9,661 bases of DNA from Cyclobacteriaceae bacterium (GTDB lineage Bacteria > Bacteroidota > Bacteroidia > Cytophagales > Cyclobacteriaceae), in NCBI GenBank assembly GCA_028279155.1, contig JANQST010000047.1, forward strand, positions 1-9,661, read 5' to 3'. Shown here one piece after another: positions 1 through 6,160 of the stretch; within the stretch, counting starts at the first letter, position 1, and every line of letters begins with the position of its first letter. The position numbers and the translations under genes were made by a program. The notes below the pieces were generated by a model. The model did not search any database. It was not told the origin of the DNA and was given only the letters and a program-made list of their open reading frames with translations.

Positions 1-2012
1 CCGGCATCAATCATGTAGTAGTTTCTGCGTTGCCTAACGAGGATCTTTTCGCCATTCATAGCAAGCTCAAAACTGCTGATGTCCTTCACCATCGTTTTAG
101 CTTTCACATCCTCATTATCAATTTTCAGAACATTTAGATGGCTCTTTGCGCCTAACCCCGTCTCATTTGATACAAAGTAGATGGCCTTTTTGTTAACAGC
201 TAAACCCCAATAATTACCGGCTCTAATTGGTACTTCGGCAATTCTTTCTTTGATTCCATTTTGGTCAATGTTTACTTGTACGCCATCCTGTTCTTCATCA
301 CTAGAGGACTTACCTTTTTTGCCCTTTTTCGCATCTGACTCTTTGGTATTTTCTTTTTCACCTGAATACAATTCATCCTTTTCTCTGAAAGGTGACCTGG
401 TGCCTTTCTGCAATGCCACATGATAAAGTTTTTCCTGCGCATCCAGGTATGGTTCAGGTTGTCTTGAACCCCATGGCCCGCCTACCAATGAGGTAAAACT
501 TCTATCCGATAGAAAGTAGATGAATTTTCCATCCGGATCCCATCGAGGATTAAAGCTGTTGGCTCTGTTGGTAGTCAATTCGAATGAAGTATTGGTAGCA
601 ACATTATGCACCAATATCTGTGACATGGTATTGTCAGCAACCTGAACGAAGGCTAACCATTTGCTATCAGGAGACCAGGAGAAATCCCCAATTCCTTCCT
701 GGTTAGTTGAGATTTTAGTACTTGCACCTGTAGCCACATTCAAAATGAACATGTTGCTCTCCAAATCATCATAGGCAATCCATTTTCCATCTGGAGATGC
801 AAGCCCTCCATATCTTAAAACAGTACCATTATTGGTTATTTTCCGCTGTGATCCTAACCCGCTAGCCTGCATACTTACGAATTCAAATTCACCACTCTCA
901 TCGGAGAGTGTGTAAATGTTTTTGCCATCATGCGAAAAAATGGCATCTCTATACCGCACGTTCTTTTGCTTATCAAAGGAGACAAACCTGCCTGCGGTCG
1001 CTGGGGCAATGAACATACGTCCTCTTGCAGTTATTACAATCCGTTCTCCATCCGGGTCAGGACGGACGGAAGTAATGTATTGTGAAGGATTTTCTTCCCA
1101 TTTTTCCCTTAACTGATCCAGGTCAGAAGCCAGTTTTATATCAATCTTTTTGTTGGTGTTGGAAGAGATATCATAATGCCAGAGGTCTGCACCTAATTGA
1201 TAAACAATGTTTGTTCCTGAAACATTTGCATAGCGAACATCAAAATCTGTATGCTTGGTGTGTTGTTGAAGGTCATTTCCACTTTCATCCATTGACCAAA
1301 TATTCATGATTCCATCCCTGTCGGTAATGAAGTAAACCCTGCCATTCGACCACATAGGATGATGGCTGCCTCCGGTATATCCTTTTGTTAATTGAACTGC
1401 TTCTTCACTTCCATTGGTAAACTGCCAGATTTGTCTTGCTGTTCCACCTTTGTATCGCTTGGTTACGTTGTGGTGATAGGCCGGTCGAACGAAATAAACG
1501 GTGTTGCCCGAACCATTGTAAGATGCTTCACTTGCCTGGAATAATGGAACACGGCTTTTTTGTTTGCTATCCATGTCGATAACGACCAACTGCTCATCCG
1601 GAACTTTTGAGTACGCTGTAGTGCTGTAAACAATCTTTCCATCAGGTGTCCATGTCTCAGCAACTGATGTATTGCTCTCATAGGTCCATCGAGTTGGTAA
1701 GCCACCATTTATCGGCATGGTGTAAATCTCTGTTGGCCCTTCATAGCTAGCAGAGAATGCAATGGTTCGACCATCTGGTGAAATTGATGGAAATCTTTCT
1801 TCCTCCGGATGAGTGGTTAGTCTTTGAGCCAATCCACCTGAAAGAGGAACTGTCCATAGGTCTCCTTCTGCAGAAAAAATGACAGTATTTCCATTGACGT
1901 CAGGATATCTATAGTATCCTTCAAATCCTTGAGAAAAAGCGGGAAATTGAAGAACCAGGGTCAATAAATAAATGATTGTGACCTTGTAGGTGATGTTCAC
2001 TTTGAAATTCAT
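1..2012 (-). CDS. Tricorn protease homologue (S41-type peptidase), N-terminal 670 residues, partial
   Basis: The frame is open without interruption from an ATG at 2012 to the left edge, so the C-terminus lies outside the window. Residues 1-27 form a signal peptide (Lys4 and Lys10, hydrophobic core ITYKVTIIYLLTLVL, likely cut AFS/QG), which predicts export to the periplasm. The rest is beta-propeller. Repeated blades carry S/T-P-D-G-type turns (SPDGRTIAFSA, TPDGKIVYST, SPDGKWIAYDD, SPDSKWLAFVQ, DPDGKFIYFLSD), and RYKGGTARQIW is typical of the tricorn family. In Thermoplasma tricorn a six- and a seven-bladed propeller precede the PDZ and catalytic domains, in a protein of about 1070 residues. 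The visible part therefore ends near the end of the second propeller, and no catalytic residue can be checked. Residues 552-577 are a Lys/Ser/Glu-rich low-complexity insert. Expected role: degradation of peptides in the envelope. No Shine-Dalgarno precedes the ATG. A TolB-like propeller protein without protease domain remains possible but less likely. Confidence 0.87.
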   Translation of the reverse strand, partial: MNFKVNITYKVTIIYLLTLVLQFPAFSQGFEGYYRYPDVNGNTVIFSAEGDLWTVPLSGGLAQRLTTHPEEERFPSISPDGRTIAFSASYEGPTEIYTMPINGGLPTRWTYESNTSVAETWTPDGKIVYSTTAYSKVPDEQLVVIDMDSKQKSRVPLFQASEASYNGSGNTVYFVRPAYHHNVTKRYKGGTARQIWQFTNGSEEAVQLTKGYTGGSHHPMWSNGRVYFITDRDGIMNIWSMDESGNDLQQHTKHTDFDVRYANVSGTNIVYQLGADLWHYDISSNTNKKIDIKLASDLDQLREKWEENPSQYITSVRPDPDGERIVITARGRMFIAPATAGRFVSFDKQKNVRYRDAIFSHDGKNIYTLSDESGEFEFVSMQASGLGSQRKITNNGTVLRYGGLASPDGKWIAYDDLESNMFILNVATGASTKISTNQEGIGDFSWSPDSKWLAFVQVADNTMSQILVHNVATNTSFELTTNRANSFNPRWDPDGKFIYFLSDRSFTSLVGGPWGSRQPEPYLDAQEKLYHVALQKGTRSPFREKDELYSGEKENTKESDAKKGKKGKSSSDEEQDGVQVNIDQNGIKERIAEVPIRAGNYWGLAVNKKAIYFVSNETGLGAKSHLNVLKIDNEDVKAKTMVKDISSFELAMNGEKILVRQRRNYYMIDA

Positions 2013-2080
2013 GTTGTCTGAGTTTTTTGTATTGAGTTGGGATCTTTGAATTCATAAGTTAGTTAACGAATTCAGAATTT

Positions 2081-2101
2081 CACTGCATTTTTATGCGAGT
2101 G
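2081..2101 (-). other. Imperfect hairpin between hydrolase and tricorn genes
   Basis: Eight base pairs (CACTGCAT against ATGC-G-AGTG, one bulged base) enclose a four-base T loop, about 30 nt after the hydrolase stop codon. In the minus-strand transcript no U-run follows, so it is not a convincing intrinsic terminator. It could reduce read-through, protect the upstream mRNA end or be chance. The whole 2013-2129 gap otherwise shows no gene, and I found no promoter with a good TTTG / TAnnTTTG pair. Confidence 0.3.
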
Positions 2102-2129
2102 GAAAAAGAGTAATACTAGCCTATGGAGG

Positions 2130-3092
2130 TTACTTTGAAACTCCCTCTAAAAAAGTCACCAATTCATTAATGAAGTAGGCTCTCGGGGTTTCCATAAAAG
2201 CAGCGTGATCACCACCTGGAACTGTCACCCATTGCTTATGGGCGGTTCCTAACCTGGTATAGAGTTTGGCTTGTTTGTCCGTTGGTCCGATCGGATCATG
2301 TTCGCCTTGAAGGATCAGCGTTGGGACGTTCACTTTTGATGGGTCAAGTTCATTGTATTGATCCAGGTTTTTCCAGTCAACCTTGATTGGGTCGGCCTCT
2401 AACGCCATTTGGACATACATATCAATTGCCTTTTGACTAATTGAACCTGGAATTATGAAATCACTTGCAGCAGCTTCCTTTGTGTTAACAATTTTTTTGA
2501 GCGCATGGTCTTCAGTATCAGGAGGAATGGTTTGATCATTATCAAACCAATATCCAAAAAGTGTCAGCGAAGAGATCAGTTCAGGGTTTCGTTGAGCCAA
2601 TAATTGGGAATGCGTAGAACCCATAGACCAGCCAAACAAGTGTGGTTTCAAAGTCAAGTTTTTTTGATTGTCAATCCATTTTAATACAATGGCTAGATCA
2701 AGAGCTGCCCTATTTGGGGTCAGCCATTCTGTTTCGTCTCTTGGAGTACCACCATAGCCCCGTAGGTCTACGGCATATACGACATATCCATTCTCAACAA
2801 GACCATCCATGAGGGATAAATTTTCACCTTCTACCTGGAGGTCAAAATCCGGTAATGCGCTCCAGGTACGACCGTGCACTAGCAAAATTGCTTCGGTAGC
2901 ATCACTTGCACTCTTTTCCCACAATGCGATCGGGTGATCGTCAGCCGTTACAGTATGTCTTTTTAGTTCTGCTTTGCCGGGTGTCGAAGGAGATGTACAC
3001 GCAAATACAAGGAATACACAAATGAGTAATGCAGAGAGTGAAGTTTTGATCATGATTGGGATTAATAGGATCGTAAATGTAGGTACTGCCAC
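2130..3092 (-). CDS. Alpha/beta hydrolase, predicted lipoprotein
   Basis: This is an alpha/beta-hydrolase-fold protein of the serine hydrolase type; its substrate cannot be told. Numbering from the longest start: oxyanion-hole region LLVHG (70-74), DLRGYGGT (109-116), nucleophile elbow GWSMG with Ser156, acid Asp266 in LQGEHDP, and His296 in GGDHAAF. The full triad is in the expected order, with a lid-like insert at about 180-245. The better start is probably the ATG at 3053 (Met14). From there the protein begins MIKTSLSALLICVFLVFAC, a typical lipoprotein signal peptide with Lys near the N-terminus and Cys as lipid site, giving 307 residues. The lipobox VFAC is somewhat unusual because of the Phe at -2. 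The gene follows the response regulator by 50 nt (11 nt with the longer start) without a terminator, so co-transcription is likely. The closest functional classes are esterase/lipase or a proline-iminopeptidase-like enzyme. The latter would fit the tricorn neighbour, but that is inference. Confidence 0.88.
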   Translation of the reverse strand: MAVPTFTILLIPIMIKTSLSALLICVFLVFACTSPSTPGKAELKRHTVTADDHPIALWEKSASDATEAILLVHGRTWSALPDFDLQVEGENLSLMDGLVENGYVVYAVDLRGYGGTPRDETEWLTPNRAALDLAIVLKWIDNQKNLTLKPHLFGWSMGSTHSQLLAQRNPELISSLTLFGYWFDNDQTIPPDTEDHALKKIVNTKEAAASDFIIPGSISQKAIDMYVQMALEADPIKVDWKNLDQYNELDPSKVNVPTLILQGEHDPIGPTDKQAKLYTRLGTAHKQWVTVPGGDHAAFMETPRAYFINELVTFLEGVSK

Positions 3093-3103
3093 ACTTCATT
3101 TCT

Positions 3104-3871
3104 CTATTCTTTCCTTGATAAAAATGCTGCGATTGCCTTTTTGTACGTTCGACTACTCTTCAACACTTTTTCATTAGCCATTTCGAAAGAAAAGGTATTG
3201 TTGTTCAAATACCTTGATTTGAGTACAAAGGTTGAATTAATGATATAAGATCGATGTATTCGGATGAATTCCTGAGGTAGTTGAGAGGCTAACATCTCCA
3301 AGGCTGCGCGATAGATGTATTGCTTTCTTTTGGTGTGTATAATTACGTAAACAGAACTTGATTCAATGTAGTGGATGTTAGTCACAGGAATTCGATCTTC
3401 AAGACCTTTGTTCAAAATAACAATCTCAGTAAGACTAGGAGAGGAGCTTTGGTTATATGATTTAAACAAACGTTCTACACGCTGACTAAAAGCTTTGCGT
3501 TGATTTAACTCAATCATTTTTTTCGCTCGCTTAAGTACCTCTTCGAATCGCTTGTTGGTGAATGGTTTGATCAGATAATCAAGAGCCTCAACTTCAAATG
3601 CCTGGATTGCATATTGATCATAAGCTGTGCTGAAAATGATCAATGATTCAGTTTTTCTTAACTGGTATGCTACGTCCATCCCCGTCATCCCTGGCATTTG
3701 AATATCAAGGAAAATGAAGTCTGGCGTTTGTGTTTTGCAAAAATTTAAGGCTTCACGACCATTGGCACATTCAGCCAAAAGATGGATGGATTTATCCTTT
3801 GCAAGAAGGGTGGAAAGAAACCTTCGGGCGTGAGGCTCATCGTCCACAACTAAGGCAGTATAAGTCATCAT
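3104..3871 (-). CDS. LytTR-family response regulator
   Basis: This is a cytoplasmic DNA-binding response regulator of 255 residues, the usual length for the family. Receiver domain at about 4-120: acidic pocket Asp10-Asp11, phospho-acceptor Asp56 in FLDIQMPGM, conserved Thr82 in FSTAYDQYA, and Lys102 in YLIKPF. A linker at about 121-146 (containing SSSPS) leads to a LytTR domain at about 149-250, with HYIESSSVYV and the signature RIHRSYIIN around His206-Arg207-Ser208. It is the partner of the histidine kinase just upstream. The start ATGATG overlaps the kinase stop codon (ATGA arrangement), which points to translational coupling. LytTR regulators usually bind paired short direct repeats; I could not identify such a site with confidence. 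Target genes are unknown; the adjacent hydrolase, tricorn gene or its own operon are the simplest candidates (inference). Confidence 0.95.
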   Translation of the reverse strand: MMTYTALVVDDEPHARRFLSTLLAKDKSIHLLAECANGREALNFCKTQTPDFIFLDIQMPGMTGMDVAYQLRKTESLIIFSTAYDQYAIQAFEVEALDYLIKPFTNKRFEEVLKRAKKMIELNQRKAFSQRVERLFKSYNQSSSPSLTEIVILNKGLEDRIPVTNIHYIESSSVYVIIHTKRKQYIYRAALEMLASQLPQEFIRIHRSYIINSTFVLKSRYLNNNTFSFEMANEKVLKSSRTYKKAIAAFLSRKE

Positions 3872-4950
3872 GGTGTTTGTGGTATATTAAGTTCTACTGT
3901 AAAAGTGCCTTTTGTTGGCTTTGCTATCAATTCTGCAGTGGTACCATATAGCTGATAAAGCCTTTTCTTGACATTTTCCAATCCAACACCTAATGATGTT
4001 TCCGAGCTGTTTCCCGGACTGGAATTTTCAATACATATGTTAAGCACTTGCAAGTCTTGCGATAGTTTAGAATGAAGCTTAATGAAGCCTTTTCCTTCCA
4101 ATTGAGAAATTCCATGTTTGAATGCATTTTCGACAATGGGTTGAAGTAGCAAGTTGGGAACTTCGGCTGCCAGTGAGGATTCTTCCAATTTTAAATCTAT
4201 TTCAAGGCGATCAAAAAATCGTTCTTGTTCTATTTCGAGGTAATCACTGATGTAATCCATTTCTTCTCGAAGCGTATGAGTGTGTTTGTCAGGATCTTCT
4301 AACATCTTCCTTAGCAATCCGCTGATCTTAATTGTCATGTTTCTTGCCTTATCATCATCATAGCCAATGAGTGTGCTTACTGCATGCAAGGAATTGAATA
4401 AGAAATGTGGGTTTAATTGTGCTTTGAGTGCAGTTAGCTGCGTTTGATTAAGCTGAGATTCCAGGTTTATTAGTCGAATGTTCTTCTCATTCAACATTTT
4501 GTTGATGTTGATTACTTTCAAAACGCTGGCAATCACCAGGAAATCGATCATTCTACTTAATGAGGCTTTAGGAAAAATATATCCAAGTTCAGCCCAGGGA
4601 GAATGCCAATTTCCGGATATCAGGTTCCGAAGGGGATAATAAAGTGCATTGGAAATGAGGAAATGTAAAAGCACGATGAGCAATCCTGAAGCAACGAACT
4701 TGAAAATTTGATAAGCAGATATTTCTTTCAGACCAGGTAGTGCATATACTGCCCCGTTCACATATTTGATCAGGAAAATCCAAGTGGAATAATATAAGAA
4801 CATCAAGACCACATGGTAGATATTAATGTTCAACGAGCTGTTGGTGTCTAATGTGCTGGATTGAAAGAACACCATGAGACCAATGCCAAACACAGCTATT
4901 ATAATGTACTTAGGTTGAAAAGAAAGTGGTTTCGCTACCAGGAGAGGCAT
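3868..4950 (-). CDS. LytS-type membrane sensor histidine kinase
   Basis: Sensor kinase of 360 residues of the His_kinase (LytS/YehU) type. The N-terminal part has about four hydrophobic membrane segments (roughly 15-29, 44-61, 83-104 and 134-148) with only short loops and no recognisable extracytoplasmic sensor domain, so the signal is probably sensed in or at the membrane. A helical segment at about 150-176 is followed by the phosphorylation motif LKAQLNPHFLFNSLHA, with His182 as phospho-acceptor. The ATPase part shows the N-box LLLQPIVENAFKHG (Asn275) and G-box GVGLENVKKRL (about 321-331). Where many kinases have a D-x-G motif this one reads ENSSPG (about 308-313), a variation I believe is common in this group. 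It forms an operon with the LytTR regulator, with a 4-nt overlap. The chosen ATG is the only one before Met26, and no Shine-Dalgarno precedes it. A promoter-like box lies just upstream. Confidence 0.94.
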   Translation of the reverse strand: MPLLVAKPLSFQPKYIIIAVFGIGLMVFFQSSTLDTNSSLNINIYHVVLMFLYYSTWIFLIKYVNGAVYALPGLKEISAYQIFKFVASGLLIVLLHFLISNALYYPLRNLISGNWHSPWAELGYIFPKASLSRMIDFLVIASVLKVININKMLNEKNIRLINLESQLNQTQLTALKAQLNPHFLFNSLHAVSTLIGYDDDKARNMTIKISGLLRKMLEDPDKHTHTLREEMDYISDYLEIEQERFFDRLEIDLKLEESSLAAEVPNLLLQPIVENAFKHGISQLEGKGFIKLHSKLSQDLQVLNICIENSSPGNSSETSLGVGLENVKKRLYQLYGTTAELIAKPTKGTFTVELNIPQTP

Positions 4951-4955
4951 GGCTT

Positions 4956-4963
4956 CAAAGATA
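4956..4963 (-). promoter_or_regulatory. Possible Bacteroidota -7 promoter element of the kinase operon
   Basis: Read on the minus strand this is TATCTTTG, a full match to the Bacteroidota -7 consensus TAnnTTTG. It ends only five bases before the kinase ATG, so transcription would begin at or next to the start codon, giving a leaderless or near-leaderless mRNA. No clear TTTG -33 element sits at the usual spacing. The match may therefore be chance. Confidence 0.25.
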
Positions 4964-5075
4964 AGGCTTGAACACCTTCACATCACATAAACAGATTGCA
5001 GACTCCATCTGATTTTGTCATTCACAACAGAGGTAGTCCAAGCAAATTGTAATTCGAATCGAATATTGTTAGGTG

Positions 5076-5091
5076 CATCAACAAATTGATG
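5076..5091. repeat. Inverted repeat, possible operator
   Basis: CATCAA and TTGATG form a perfect 6-bp inverted repeat around a CAAA spacer, 51 nt before the ATG at 5143. It could be an operator or a small hairpin in a transcript. A repeat of this size can occur by chance in AT-rich DNA. Confidence 0.25.
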
Positions 5092-5142
5092 AAGTAACAC
5101 ATGTGAATCGTAGGCTATGTTCAGATCAAAACAGAAACAACA

Positions 5143-5967
5143 ATGAAAAGAATCCTATCATTCACACTTTGTCTCACATTCTTTATCGTGCAGGCAAGTG
5201 ATCCAAAAACAGAATCTATCACATCTAAGGAAATCATAAATAAAATGATGGATGCACATGGTGGCTATGCCAACTGGAAGAAGAAAAAGACATTTAGCTA
5301 TGATAATATTATGTTCAGTGAGTCCTTACCAGGAACTCCCTTTTGGGTAAGTAAGGCTACCATTGAAACAAAAACGCGCAGGGTTTATATGGATTGGCCG
5401 ATGCATCAGTCGACGATGGCTTATGATGGGGAAACAGCATGGGGTGCCAATTGGAAAATTGGAAACCCACCCAAATTTGAAGCGCTTTTCTTTTACTATT
5501 TTCTAAATCTTCCCTGGATCACTCAGGATAAAAATGTGAATCTGAGTGATGCAAATAAAATCAAGCACGATGCTTTTGAAAATGAAGTGTATGTTATTGA
5601 TATGACATTTAAAGAAAAACCGGCAGTTGGAAAAACTGCAAAGGATACTTATAAGCTATATATCGATTCAGAGACTTATTTACTGGTAGGATATGAGTAT
5701 AGTATTGGATATGGTCACATGCTTGATCTCTTCAGATTTCCTCCCGACAAGGAATTGTTCGGACCTATGTTTAGAGTGAATAAGTCATTTGTGACTATAG
5801 ATGGATTGGTATATCCTAACCTGATGCAGACCTCTAATTTGGATCAAACCCAGGTTTACGGTCATCATGCAGTAATTAACTACAGTTTCAGTACTCCATT
5901 TAATGAATCAAGATTGGAACGCCCAACTAATGCAGTGGTAGACACCTCTAGCGATAAAAGAAAATAG
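5143..5967 (+). CDS. Secreted protein of unknown function, LolA-like features
   Basis: Protein of 274 residues with an N-terminal signal peptide (MKRILSFTLCLTFFIVQA, likely cut after Ala18) and no later membrane segment, so it is probably periplasmic or surface-exposed. There is no lipobox. After the signal it reads IINKMMDAHGGYANWKKKK (about 31-49), then a series of beta-strand-like segments with AYDGETAWG (93-101), KLYIDSETYLLVGYEY (171-186) and DGLVYPN (220-226). This layout, a short helix with 'AHGG..W' followed by strands with 'YDG..AW' and 'L.ID..T.L..G', recalls Bacteroidota proteins distantly related to the LolA/LolB lipoprotein-carrier fold. I infer the fold from pattern only and do not assign a reaction. 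The C-terminal tail (about 261-274) is polar and probably disordered. It is a single-gene unit, divergent from the kinase operon and closed by a strong terminator. The start ATG has an A-rich leader without a Shine-Dalgarno, as expected in this phylum. Confidence 0.8.
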   Translation: MKRILSFTLCLTFFIVQASDPKTESITSKEIINKMMDAHGGYANWKKKKTFSYDNIMFSESLPGTPFWVSKATIETKTRRVYMDWPMHQSTMAYDGETAWGANWKIGNPPKFEALFFYYFLNLPWITQDKNVNLSDANKIKHDAFENEVYVIDMTFKEKPAVGKTAKDTYKLYIDSETYLLVGYEYSIGYGHMLDLFRFPPDKELFGPMFRVNKSFVTIDGLVYPNLMQTSNLDQTQVYGHHAVINYSFSTPFNESRLERPTNAVVDTSSDKRK

Positions 5968-5991
5968 ATTTTGTTGTTCTGGGTAATTGAA

Positions 5992-6021
5992 GGCTCACCA
6001 TTTGGTGAGTCTTTTCTTTTT
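5992..6021 (+). terminator. Rho-independent terminator after the secreted-protein gene
   Basis: GGCTCACC (5992-5999) pairs with GGTGAGTC (6004-6011) over eight base pairs, one of them G-T, around an ATTT loop. The T-rich tract TTTTCTTTTT follows directly. It lies 25 nt after the stop codon at 5967. The reverse orientation lacks a T-run, so it serves mainly the plus strand. Confidence 0.9.
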
Positions 6022-6027
6022 GGTGTA

Positions 6028-6123
6028 TTAGAGTTGGGTATGATTATGATTCTTCAAAGTCCCATACTTCCAATAGCTGTACATAACTACTATGTATAAT
6101 ACGATTAGAATTGATGCTGCCAT
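6028..6123 (-). CDS. Possible small single-pass membrane peptide (31 residues)
   Basis: A short ORF on the minus strand runs from ATG at 6123 to TAA at 6028. It begins MAASILIVLYIVVMYSYWKY and ends with a polar tail (GTLKNHNHTQL). Residues 3-17 are strongly hydrophobic and are followed by an aromatic belt (Tyr15, Tyr17, Trp18, Tyr20) and Lys19, the pattern of a one-pass membrane peptide. It begins 37 nt after the cyanophycin synthetase stop codon, in the same direction, and ends just before the terminator of the convergent gene. No Shine-Dalgarno is visible. I do not recognise a family. It could be a real small protein co-transcribed with cphA, or a chance ORF in AT-rich DNA, whose random ORFs are often hydrophobic. 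Confidence 0.35.
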   Translation of the reverse strand: MAASILIVLYIVVMYSYWKYGTLKNHNHTQL

Positions 6124-6125
6124 AA

Positions 6126-6151
6126 TTGAGTTTTAATTGATTAAGACTCAA
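6126..6151 (-). terminator. AT-rich hairpin after cphA, weak terminator candidate
   Basis: TTGAGT and ACTCAA form six base pairs, extended after one mismatch by an inner TTAA/TTAA stem with a four-base loop. It begins 9 nt after the cphA stop codon. Only TT follows on the minus strand before the small ORF, so there is no proper U-tract. It may attenuate or stabilise the cphA 3' end rather than terminate fully. Confidence 0.3.
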
Positions 6152-6160
6152 CTAATAACG

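Larger units (their letters stand above)
4951..5142. other. Divergent intergenic region between kinase operon and secreted-protein gene
   Basis: This 192-nt stretch separates two divergently transcribed genes and must hold the promoters of both. Visible elements are the TATCTTTG box near the kinase start, an 8-bp palindrome ATTCGAAT around 5052-5059, and a perfect inverted repeat at 5076-5091. I see no RNA gene and no convincing ORF. A nine-codon ORF from 5117 that overlaps the ATG of the next gene is most likely chance. Confidence 0.5.

Noticed and set aside
1463..1708. An 81-codon ORF on the minus strand
   Set aside because: It lies in another frame wholly inside the continuous tricorn reading frame, which I translated through without a break and which has clear family motifs.
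2081..2101. Hairpin read as an intrinsic terminator between hydrolase and tricorn genes
   Set aside because: No T-run follows the stem in the direction of transcription, so it is kept only as a possible RNA structure.
5085..5122. Bacteroidota-type promoter for the gene at 5143 (ATTG ... TATGTTCA)
   Set aside because: The -7 box matches only partly and the spacing of about 26 nt is longer than usual.
5117..5146. Nine-codon ORF overlapping the ATG at 5143 by four bases, possible leader peptide
   Set aside because: It has no Shine-Dalgarno and no regulatory codon run or attenuator hairpin. Such short overlaps arise easily by chance in A-rich leaders.
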